Source: Bimuria novae-zelandiae CBS 107.79
Taxonomy: Eukaryota > Ascomycota > Dothideomycetes > Pleosporales > Didymosphaeriaceae
Assembly (NCBI GenBank): GCA_010015655.1
Contig: ML976656.1
Span: forward strand, 1,465,050 to 1,529,049
Direction of reading: 5' to 3'
Length of the DNA: 64,000 bases
Below are positions 34,439-43,869 of the stretch, piece by piece. The notes under the pieces are model-generated. The model was not told the origin of the DNA and made no database searches. It worked only from the letters and a program-made list of their open reading frames with translations. How positions within the stretch are numbered: position 1 is the first letter of the stretch; each line of letters begins with the position of its first letter. Made by a program: the position numbers and the translations under genes.

Positions 34439-36105
34439 CACCAGGTGGCGAGCTAATTCGTGATCGGTTTATGTAAGCACAACCGCCAAATTTTGTTCTC
34501 CCATAGTAATCACCATACAAAGTCGAAATTCTAAGGTTCTTGACGCATATTAACTTAATTTTAAGGCTAAACTTAATTTTAAAGCTTAAATCTGACGCGT
34601 AGAGCTCAGATTTGGTGTTAAGATCTCAGGATCTCTACAGTATGTAGGATATATACAGTATATTCACCAGCGTTGTAAGCGTATCTTCTCGCCGCCAGTT
34701 TCTATAAGCCTTTAGCAGCGATCTGGCATCTCCTTAATAAGCTCCCTAATCTCATTAATAGAGATCTCATCCCATATTTGCTGTAGTATATCCTTAAGGT
34801 GTTTTGTAGTCCCATCCCAAGGCGTCTCACCTTCACAAAGCTTGTGGAGACGCCTTTTAGCCTTTTCTTTAAGGATGAGCCAGCATCCTTCTGTAGGATT
34901 AAGATCTAGTAACCTCCCTGGGTGTATAAAAAGCCGCACTCCTTAAGATATCTTAAATATACACACAATATTGTGTTTTAATCTTGTACTATATAACAGG
35001 TTATTATCTTCTTATAAAATAAGATATTTATAAGGATTACAAGTGCGCGCGTCGTTAAGGATCTTAATATACGTAGGTAGTACATGCTCTGTATAGTAGG
35101 CTTGCGTTATATAGTTCCCCTAAGGATCTACGTCAACTTTAGGAGGCTTATAAGCCTCCCATTCTTGTACGCGCTTTTCGTACTGCTAAGAGGACTTATA
35201 CATCCTTTTGCAAGGTTTTAGCGGAGGCTTAATAACTATAGGTATCTCTTTGTTGTCGTTGTAAAAGTAGAGCTCTAATTTGAAGTCCCAGTTAACGCAG
35301 GCGTACATGTGTAAAACCTGACCCCTAGGAGCGCTCCGAGGCTGCATATTAGTGACTTTTCTATATCGTTTTTGCTGCCCGCGTCGACGCAGCTGACGAG
35401 GCTTTTAGAGGCGCTCATGTAGGTTAAAATAAGCCTCGTTAGTAAAGAAAACTTAATCCTAGTAACCTGCAATAGGCAGATTTTTATTCTGCTAGCCATA
35501 CTATACGCGCGTAGCTTTGTTAGCGTCTATTAAAGGATCACTATAGGGCGCCATGTACATATAAGCGTTAAGTCGTTAACTAAAGTTATATTATAACTAA
35601 CGCTTAAAGAGCTTAACGCTATACTTTTTAGCTTAATAGGTAAGCAGGCGTTAACTGTAGGGATTCTCCTTAGGCTCTACTATATATTTAAGAACTTATA
35701 TAGGCGTTTAAAAAGCTCTCCCAAGCTTATTACTATTAAGCTTAGCTAAAGGCTTGCGCGTACGCCTTTACGCGATCTCTATACCTAGCTTACGTTATTA
35801 ACGCCTCTAACGTCTACCTATAGCCTTAGAGATTCGAAATAGCTTATTAACGTCGTTAATAGTCTCGCCATTCGCCTAGTAGCTACAACGGTGTAGGTAG
35901 GCTGATTTCGTAGGCGTAGTATATTAAATATTAGGTTTAGAGCGTTCGGGCGTTCGCGGCGCGTCGATTGAGCTGCTCATCGTAGGAATCGGACGAGATT
36001 TGGGTGATTGGTGTAAGGGTGAAGTTTTGTTGTAGATGGAGGGGCTGTTGTTGATGGCTAGTGCTGCTTACGTACACCGATCACGAATTAGCTCGCCACC
36101 TGGTG
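34439..36105 (-). mobile_element. Tc1/mariner-like transposon inserted in hAT-1
   Basis: 1,667 bp with inverted repeats CACCAGGTGGCGAGCTAATT continuing through CGTGATCGGT (left 34439-34478, right 36066-36105). Flanks read ACAC on both sides (34435-34438 and 36106-36109); a TA duplication cannot be assigned cleanly. Minus-strand remnant starts near 35980 (MSSSIDAPRTPERSKP). The ORF at 34712-34939 has LLDLNPTEGCWLILKEKAKR, the C-terminal catalytic motif of Tc1-like DDE transposases (normally SPDLNPIE). RIPped. Confidence 0.82.
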
Positions 36106-36398
36106 ACACCAGAATACTATCGCGAGATCGCCGCCTCCGCCATCTCTAAAACCTCATTGAAATCGCTCTCAAAAGACCTTAGGATAGCTACCGAACAGCT
36201 CGCCATACAATATGAGTGAAACAGGTCAAACAACCCAAACAAACTTCCATCGTACGTTTGATTTTCTTACATGCTTCTAGAGGCAGCATTTGAGTTGATT
36301 GAATTGCTAACAGTCAAGCAATTCAAACAAACCATTCAAAAGTGTTTGCTTGATGACAAGTCCGGTGTTATTTAAAAAAAAAAAAAAAGGCTAGCTGT

Positions 36399-39387
36399 TC
36401 ATGATTGCCAATGTTCATCAGGCCTTCCCCCGTCAATAAACCAGGCTTCGTGAGGATAATGGTCGCGAATGTGCATATTGTTACGCTGAAACCAGCTACC
36501 ATCTGTTCCTACTTCCATACCTATTCCCAATGCACCATCTTCAGGCCCTTCAGTACCGAATAGGCACGGATGGTGGCCTGAATAGAAGCCTTCATTGGGA
36601 TCGTTGCTATAAAGAGCGCCGTACAGTTCGGTCTGGAGGCCGTTCAGAGAGACCGGGGGCGAGGTAGTGCTGCTGTCATCAACATTGTTAACGCTTTCTG
36701 TACAAATCGGTCTTCCTCGAATTGTATCTGTCGTTTGCGCGGTGTCACCAGTTTCATCGGTTGAGTTTGTCACACGCGCCACAGGGGTTGAAGATAATGG
36801 AGAGGGTTTCGATGCTGATGCTAAGCCGGCTGTCATAGGCGACTGCTGTGTCTGGCCCGAAATATGGCTGCCGCTAGCAGAGTAAGCATCTGATCTGTTT
36901 GCATGCCACTCTTCTCTCGGCTTTGCCCATCTAACAAGAAACTGGCGTACAACATCGGCGCAGCGCTGTGAAGCTTTCAGCTTGATCTGCTCGAAAATAT
37001 CAACTGCGAGGCTACAGAGCCTGTCGCCTTCTTCAACCCTAGTTGCATCGAGTTCCGGGGCAGGCTGTAGACTGGACCGGGTATCGGCGTCTCTGTGCCG
37101 GCGTTCACGGCGGGAACAGGAGTAGGTGTCCGCAACCTTTGATAAGAGAACGAGAGTCGCCTGGAGACAGTAAAAGCAGTAATAGCTCCACCTTCTCAAA
37201 CTAGGCGCCAATTTAAACGATCGATGGATATGACTAATCATGTCTCGAGCGGCATCCAAACAGGTTGTTTGATGGAGAGACATCAGTGATTGCCTGCTAG
37301 AAGTATTATACTCGGACGCATTCCTGGATAGAGATATTCGCAGCAGGATGATGATCGCGACGTTGTAATCTTTCTGAGAGTGAGCAAGCGGGACGCATTG
37401 CACGTTTGCTAAAAGCGAAGGCCTTAACAGGATTTACGGAGCTAAACTTACGAATACGGAGGCTGCTCTGCTGCCTCGCTCTCCAATTATACAAAGACGC
37501 TGATTGGGGGTCGTCGGAAATGTCGCCTATGGAATCTTCGAAATTCAGATAGTTCGGAAGAGAGGCACGCCAGCATTCTAACTGCTGACGCAGCGCTTCT
37601 CTTTCCTCCAACTTAAAGATGCCTTGCTCATCATAGTCGCCAGACTGTCACGCAGTAAGCATCAATTCGAATGAATGTATACGAACGGCCTATCGTACAA
37701 GCTTTAGGATCCTTTGGATCACTTTTGCAAGTTCCGCCAGATATCGAATGAAGACGACTTGAGCAGGCTCTGAAGTGGTCTCATCACCAGGTGGCAACTT
37801 TCACAGGGTCAGCGAGCTTTTCATAGGGTTATCTGGACCTCTTGAGCGTGCCTGAACAGTCGGGTAATTCATGTTCATCTCTGATGATCGGAGTGACATG
37901 GGTCTGCCTGCGTCCAAGCTTAATTCCACTTCTTGAATGTAGATAATCGACCAGGTGCGCCTCGCTTCCTGCAGATCAAAGCCAAGCGAGTGATGTAATG
38001 ACTCGACGTTCAAACCTATTGAAAAGGCTAAACGCGTTGCGATTCCGGTAAGAATATATGCCACTAATTAATATGTGTTAGTGTTCGCTTGAAAAAAAAG
38101 CGTGGTTTTCCTTACAATTCGGTTTGATCACGTGCTGCGCATATGCACCCTGTCGCGTAAACTATGTTAGTAGACCAAAAGATGCATATCCACAGGGAGG
38201 GATAGTACGGACGAGGAACGTTGCAGCTTGAATCAACTGAAGATTGCCCGCGTCCAGAAGGCGTCCCAGCATGTCTTGCGCTTCGGCAAAATACCATGAA
38301 GCCCACGATGGACTATCTTCTCGTTCATCTTCATAGAGAGCGCCTAGCGCAAGCACGGCGTACAGAAGACAGACGAACTGCGGTCGACTTGAATCGTCTG
38401 GGGTGGCAAAGACGAGCCGTCTGTCTCCAAACAGCTTTCGAAGTGAGCTATATCTCGCTCTGAAAGCCACCGACTCAAGAACAGGGAGGAATACATGTAT
38501 TGTGCGGAAAAAGCTGTCGAGGTGTCTGTCAGCAATGCTCTCGCGCAAATAGCGATCGCTACGCCACGCGTTCAGCGGCACGACGTAATCGCAACAACTT
38601 GTTAACTCGTCCAGGCTAAGGCTCTTGGAGCTGTCCTCATGCGATGCCAAGAGTTCCAGATTGGGATCAGTCCGGCGGTGTTTAGCTATTGGGGAACTGC
38701 CCGATGCATCTTCCATTTGCTTGATTCTCTTCCCAAGAGAAGATGCTATCACAAATGTAGACGTTCGACCTGGCTCCGTAAGGAGGGCGTTCAGAAAAAC
38801 AACACCGGGATATACGTACCGTAATACTCAAAACACCCATTCTGTTGATTAAATTGTGCAACACCATGAGACTGAGGGATCAACGGAGGCAATTGAGGCT
38901 TCGTTGCTGCTGTCGAGCTGTTAGATTGTGTGGAAGGCGATAGAAAGCGACAACCGTAAACCTTCTCCTGCGGTGTTGCCAATGACGCTGGCCTGCCAAC
39001 CCATTTGCTGCTCTATTCTCTCAAGGCGAGAGAGCACAAGATCCAGTTTGCTAAAAAGATCAGTTCCAAGTAGCAAGGCAATAAGAGCATGGCACGCACT
39101 CAGCAAGAGCCTCATTCCCACCGCCCGCAGCCAGGGTCGCGAAGGCGAAGACACATTCTACAACTTTCTTGGTACATTGATCACACGGTTGGAGACCGTT
39201 GCACTGGCGTATACCGTTAGTGGAAACATAGGATACAGCAGATGCAAATATGGCGGCCGAAGGGGCAGTAGAACCTCACCTTGATCCTCTTCTCGCGGCA
39301 TCTTTCACACGCCTCTGCCGCCTTCTTACGAACCGCTCTCGTCGCGGCAGAGCCCGACACAGTATTAGACGGCGCGAAATCAGCCAT
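36399..39387 (-). pseudogene. Zn2Cys6 fungal transcription factor gene with three in-frame stops
   Basis: Starts at ATG 39387 (MADFAPSNTVSGSAATRAVR). The zinc cluster CERCREKRIKC-NGLQPC-DQC...C is split by an intron at 39204-39279 (spacing CX2CX6CX5CX2CX6C). After a second intron (39051-39099) comes the dimerisation helix KLDLVLSRLERIEQQMG. The fungal_trans regulatory domain spans about 38700-37800 (DRHLDSFFRTIHVFLPVLES; LAFSIGLNVESLHHSLGFDL; GRPMSLRSSEMNMNYP). Several more short introns follow, and the Ser/Thr-rich tail ends at 36399. Three stops lie in the otherwise continuous frame: TGA 37801-37803, TAG 37690-37692 and TGA 37648-37650, all explicable by C-to-T. Such proteins are nuclear regulators, often of adjacent metabolic genes; here the GST and monooxygenase are candidates. 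A very short unrecognised intron through one stop cannot be excluded. Confidence 0.85.
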
Positions 39388-39800
39388 CTTATCTTGTCTA
39401 AGCCAGCAGCGGCGAGAGTGAGGTGTGAATAGTGACCGAAATCAATGCTAGAGCTGTTGCTGTCGTCGGCTCGGGATGAGATGGAAAAATAACGAAGTCG
39501 GCGTTGACATTAGTATCGGCACAGCCGGGTGTTTCAGCCAATCATGATGTTAAATTCTCATGACTTCACGTCTACCCCGCATCCTTCCATTCTGTCCTCG
39601 GCTCATGCAGCATTTACGAAGCTATGCCCGGTGCAGCTGGTGTGGCAGACAGCCGACGCGACACATGTTGTTCCGCGCCGCCCCACTTCACTCCTGTAAA
39701 CAGGAGCCATCTGTCCCCAGAGTCCTGCCGTTTTCCCTTCAACCACTATCTACATTTGCCTGCCACTCTCATCTACACAATGGTTCTACTAACTGAACAC
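39388..39800. other. Upstream region of the zinc-cluster gene; no gene seen
   Basis: About 410 bp containing the putative promoter of the minus-strand regulator. No convincing ORF or repeat boundary. Confidence 0.4.
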
Positions 39801-39807
39801 CGTCCTT

Positions 39808-40290
39808 CTAGGCTCGTAGAGGCGCTGTGCTTTTTGTGTCGCATCCGCGGTTACCTACAGTCTCCCCACAGCGGTCGGCGTCGTCTGCGCATCTCTGATC
39901 CCCACTTACCCAAGGATCTGCGTCTGCTCTATATACTCGATGGCTTTGGTGGCTAGCTGTGGCTTGCTCAGGATGGCCCGAGGTTATGTCGCCCTGACAG
40001 GGTGCCGAAGATCCGGTTGCGGAGGTCCTTGTGGGTGCTGCAGCGAAGGAGAACGTGAGGGACGGTCTGGCGCCTCTCTCTCTCCATTCGCATCCGGAGT
40101 TGGTGATGCCAGGCACTCCTCAGCTGAAGAGGAAGCCGTTGAGTCTGATCTTCTCGGCTCGCAGCTGCACCAGCAGCGCGCTCTCTCTTTTGCTGAGGCC
40201 CTTGTGGAGCTGGAGTACCTTTTTCGTGGGCAGCGGTGTGTGTCTGATTGGACGGTGGGCACTCGTTCATTGCACCCTGAGCACTGGTGT
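39808..40290 (-). mobile_element. LINE remnant (C-terminal part of ORF2)
   Basis: On the minus strand, in shifting frames, it encodes LVQLRAEKIRLNGFLFS, then VPGITNSGCEWR, then QTVPHVLLRCSTHKDLRNRI. This is the conserved end of Tad-like ORF2: the RNase H-to-zinc-motif segment with a Cys/His cluster. Stops and frame changes show it is dead. Its right edge near 40,290 joins an unrelated ORF remnant. No target duplication found. Confidence 0.7.
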
Positions 40291-40320
40291 GTGTGGTATG
40301 CTGAAGCTGACTTGCAAAGT

Positions 40321-41066
40321 CTACTGGTACGATGAGTCTATACTGGTCGAAAGCATAACCGACAGGCAGATCCGAGACAGAGACCGGCTCATACTTGAGA
40401 ACACACGTCGTACGCCCTGTCTTCTTGAAGTCAGTCTTCTCAAACCAGGTCTTAAGTTGTGCCAAGTCGCCTGATTTGATAGGTTGACAGAGGTCTTAGA
40501 GACTGGCCGTTGGTGATCCGGTTCAGCAACAGCTGGTTCAGCTTGACCGACGCCTCCTCCCAGTTGGGGATGCGAGAAGCAGCAGTGCCCAGTGTTTTGC
40601 AAAACTTCCAACCCGTCGATGCCCATTGATAATGTCGGACCTCCTCAATGCCCCAGTACCCGCTTATCTTGGTTAGCGGAGCGAGGCACTGCTTCATCAC
40701 CTCAATACCAGACTCAGCTATGCCAATAAACCGCTCCCACTGTTTTGTATCCATGACACCAGCATCGCCGCTGTCAGTATGGATGCCACGACCTCCTTGC
40801 GGCTCCGCCTCGACGTTGGGTCGTCCTAACCAAGACCGCTTCTTCTTTATATACTGTTGGCATTCATCCACCATCACCCCCTCTGCGCACACGAAGAGTC
40901 ACTCTAGCTCTGCATGCTGCTCGAGGAGCTCGTCTCGCAACGCTATGCACGCTTGTAGTTTGCCGGCGTCATCGTCGATTGATTGCAGATGTGCTCGGAA
41001 GGCCCCTATGCTCGCGGGAACTGGGTTGACAATGGGAGTACTGTCGCTGCGAAGAATTAGCTTTTA
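40321..41066 (-). pseudogene. Unrecognised ORF remnant
   Basis: A coding-like stretch on the minus strand: about 41066-40900 (PASIGAFRAHLQSIDDDAGK), one in-frame TGA near 40900, then 40892-40455 (KQWERFIGIAESGIEVMKQC; EVRHYQWASTGWKFCKTLG), then a shift into 40465-40321 (LKTWFEKTDFKKTGRTTCVL). Composition is amphipathic and helical with no motif I can name. The abrupt join to the LINE remnant at about 40,290 suggests truncation by that insertion. It could be a remnant of a host gene or part of another transposon. Confidence 0.45.
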
Positions 41067-41282
41067 GCCACCGTAGAAAGGATGTCTTCTGAACCTCTGA
41101 TCAAAAGGCTCCATCTTAGTAACGCGTAGCTAGAGATAGTGTATTGCGAGCTGGGCTGCCCTGAGACGGTGTTGTGGAGGGGCGTGTAGGTTGAGTGTCA
41201 GGTCCGGTTTGAGCTAGAGCGCGATACACCTGGTCACGCGATCGAACTAGCTAAGCGAGAGGGTTCCAAACTGAACCCACTA

Positions 41283-43867
41283 CTCGGCCCCTAGCGGTCG
41301 ATATCGATTTTTCTCCGAAAAAGGCCGTGCGGAGCACGGCCCTACAAGCTCAATGGGCCACACATGCTCAATGGGCCAGCTGCACTTTGATACCCACCAC
41401 CACATCAAAACACGCCCTATTTACATCAAATAAAATGCCAAAGATCACGAAGAGCATGTCCACTTACCGATCCGAATGTGAAATTATCGAAAAACACGTT
41501 GTGGTGTTAAAGACTTTGACGCGGCCGAACATACGCGCATACTGTCGCGATCGCAACATCAATCATCTGCGCAAACGCCTACAACGCGCGTTCAACGGCC
41601 AAAACAATAGGTCAACAAGGCCGCCTACTAATAAAAAGCTCTCTGGTGAACAAGAGCTTGCTCTCGAACGTTTTTGCGATACAATAGACGATATTGGATT
41701 TGGCATAACAAAGGATTTGGTGCGTGGGCAAGCAGACGCTCTGTTGGCCGCAGTGCACGAAGGAGATGACCCACCGCCGCGTGTAGGCGTCCACTGGGCA
41801 TCTAGATGGCTGGATTCTCATACAAAATACTACAAGGCAAAGGCAAAGCCAATTGACCTTGCACAGAAGCTTGCCCAATCGCCGGAAGACCTTCAAGCCT
41901 GGTTTAATAAGCTGGCTGAGTACAAACAACGCAGGGCCATCACCGACGCAAACATGTACAATATGGATGAAACAGGCGTGCGTATCGGTGTTGTAAAGTC
42001 GTCCTACGTATACACAAAACGCGGGCAAGATATATTAATACCCACTACAACAAACAGGGAGCTTATTTCTCTTATGGAGTATGGCGCTGCGGATGGCCGT
42101 TCTATTGCTCCTATGCTTATCATCAAGGCAAAGTCGATACTCGAGCACTGGGCCGTAGATCTGCCTAGCAATTACCTTATAAACGTTACAGATACAGGCT
42201 ACAGCAACGATCATACAGCCATGGATTGGATACAGCACTTTGAAAAGATGACCTTAAGCAATATACATGGGCAGTGGAGGCTCCTACTGATCGACGGCCA
42301 TGGATCTCACCTGACGTACGAGTTTGCTGCTTTTTGTGAGAGTCACAAAATACAGCTGTTTACTCACCCTCCGCACACTACTCATCTCCTCCAGCCTCTT
42401 GACGTAGGCTGTTTTCAGCCTCTGAAGTGGTATCACAGCAGGACGCTTGATTGGGCCTCACGTACAGGCTCAACGGAAATACGACGGGTAGATTTCTTAG
42501 CAATCCTCTCACAAATCCGCCAGCAAACGTTCACTGCTCGAACAATACGCAGCGGGTGGAGGCGTACAGGCCTATCTCCATTCTGCCCCGAGCAGGTACT
42601 AGGGCCTTTAAGGGCCCAAGAGGCTATTGATACTGATAAAAACGCTACCAGGGAGGGCGATAACGTGGAGCGGCCTGTTACTCCTACTATCACGTCCTCC
42701 GACGAGGAGGGTGAGTTGCCTTTGCTCAATAACCTGACGCCCTCCACACGCGGCCGCTTCCTCAATCAACTACTCAACGCGATCGGTACGCCTCAGTTCA
42801 AGGAGCTCTCTACACCTTTTCAAACGCCTCGGCCCCGTATAGCGCCTGGAGATATTGGTTGGAGTACACCGAAGACGGTCCGTACACTGAATTTACAAGA
42901 GAAAGCTGTTGCCTTTACACTCAAGGAGTTACTGCCGCGCGAGGTAGCGGAGGACGTGATTTCAACACTTAAAGGCAGCTCTGCAATGGCCCGCAACGCA
43001 GCAGGCCTTGAGCAGGCCTTACACCGTACCCAGGCTGCCGAGCACGCTCGTAGTGAGCGTCGTAGGCGTAAAAACCGTACTGTCGACGTCGGCGGAGGTG
43101 CTGTTTACGCAGAAGATTGCCGTAAAATGGCTGCTCAGCGGGTGATCAACGAGGCCGCCAAACAAGAAGCAGCAGTGGCCGCTCGTCACCTCCGGGCGCT
43201 CAGCAAGCGTATCAACACCTGGAAAAGGATACGTCCAAATATACGCAACTGGGGTAAGAAAGCAAGCAAGCGTTATGCTGAGGGTCTTACAATTACACAG
43301 AATAACAATAAGTGGACCTACACTGGCCCTACGATCAAGTATGAGCGCGAGGCCTGGGAGTACAGAGTCGAGGACCCATCGCGCGCGGAGATCTTCCGAA
43401 GATTGTATGAGAACTCTATACAAAGGTTGGAAAGCAGAGGCAAGTTTCGGGCAGATCGATCGATCGCTGACGGCCCGTATGGCGCTGCTGAGCTTGGCCT
43501 GATGGCCCGCTGCTCCATGGATCCATATACAATATTGATACACCAAAAAGGACGCTCTGAGGTCAAGCAGGAGGCAATTGTTCAAGTCCCAGATAGTCAA
43601 TTCACCATACAAGAGACCCAGGTCGTCAGCAGCGACGACGATAAAGGCTACTCAAGTCCATTTGAAGCACTAAATGCAGCAGAAGCTGATTGGGGCTTCT
43701 AAGCGACAATTTACATACGGGACGATGTATTTTACATACAAATTACTATACAAATCGCATTTCGTCACATTTGGCCCATTGAGTATGTGTGGCCCATTGA
43801 GCTTGTAGGGCCGTGCTCCGCACGGCCTTTTTCGGAGAAAAATCGATATCGACCGCTAGGGGCCGAG
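41283..43867 (+). mobile_element. Pogo-like DNA transposon, apparently intact
   Basis: 2,585 bp, TA duplications at 41281-41282 and 43868-43869. The 96-bp inverted repeats (41283-41378 and 43772-43867) start CTCGGCCCCTAGCGGTCGAT and differ at one position in my reading. They include a palindrome GGCCGTGC-GGAGCACGGCC and two copies of CTCAATGGGCCA. A single uninterrupted transposase ORF fills the interior, and no RIP-type stops are present. Probably the youngest insertion in the window. Confidence 0.95.
41435..43702 (+). CDS. Pogo-type DDE transposase, full length
   Basis: 755 residues from ATG 41435; the open frame extends upstream only through a GTG inside the inverted repeat, so 41435 is preferred. 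The N-terminus (MPKITKSMSTYRSECEIIEK) leads into a helix-turn-helix region, then a CENP-B-like DNA-binding part (about residues 60-140, ending VHWASRWLDSHTKYYKAKAK). The DDE core shows all three acidic motifs: NMDETGVRIG, LIDGHGSHLT, and HTTHLLQPLDVGCFQPLKWY. After about residue 400 comes a long basic, helical tail rich in Arg/Lys (RRRRKNRT), as in fungal pogo transposases. It should bind the terminal repeats and excise and insert the element at TA. No stop, frameshift or missing catalytic residue is seen, so it may be active. Confidence 0.93.
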   Translation: MPKITKSMSTYRSECEIIEKHVVVLKTLTRPNIRAYCRDRNINHLRKRLQRAFNGQNNRSTRPPTNKKLSGEQELALERFCDTIDDIGFGITKDLVRGQADALLAAVHEGDDPPPRVGVHWASRWLDSHTKYYKAKAKPIDLAQKLAQSPEDLQAWFNKLAEYKQRRAITDANMYNMDETGVRIGVVKSSYVYTKRGQDILIPTTTNRELISLMEYGAADGRSIAPMLIIKAKSILEHWAVDLPSNYLINVTDTGYSNDHTAMDWIQHFEKMTLSNIHGQWRLLLIDGHGSHLTYEFAAFCESHKIQLFTHPPHTTHLLQPLDVGCFQPLKWYHSRTLDWASRTGSTEIRRVDFLAILSQIRQQTFTARTIRSGWRRTGLSPFCPEQVLGPLRAQEAIDTDKNATREGDNVERPVTPTITSSDEEGELPLLNNLTPSTRGRFLNQLLNAIGTPQFKELSTPFQTPRPRIAPGDIGWSTPKTVRTLNLQEKAVAFTLKELLPREVAEDVISTLKGSSAMARNAAGLEQALHRTQAAEHARSERRRRKNRTVDVGGGAVYAEDCRKMAAQRVINEAAKQEAAVAARHLRALSKRINTWKRIRPNIRNWGKKASKRYAEGLTITQNNNKWTYTGPTIKYEREAWEYRVEDPSRAEIFRRLYENSIQRLESRGKFRADRSIADGPYGAAELGLMARCSMDPYTILIHQKGRSEVKQEAIVQVPDSQFTIQETQVVSSDDDKGYSSPFEALNAAEADWGF

Positions 43868-43869
43868 TA

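Larger units (their letters stand above)
31860..36370 (-). mobile_element. hAT-1: hAT-family DNA transposon carrying a Tc1-like insertion (ends approximate)
   Basis: Holds a largely recognisable hAT transposase (31966-34303) and a Tc1-like element inserted at 34439-36105. Both presumed ends are rich in GTTTG/CAAAC motifs (left 31870-31940, right 36215-36350), typical of subterminal repeats. Exact termini and the 8-bp duplication could not be fixed; 31860 and 36370 are estimates. Confidence 0.65.

Noticed and set aside
43019..43612. A 197-codon open frame on the minus strand
   Set aside because: Fully overlaps the intact pogo transposase, whose catalytic motifs identify the real frame.
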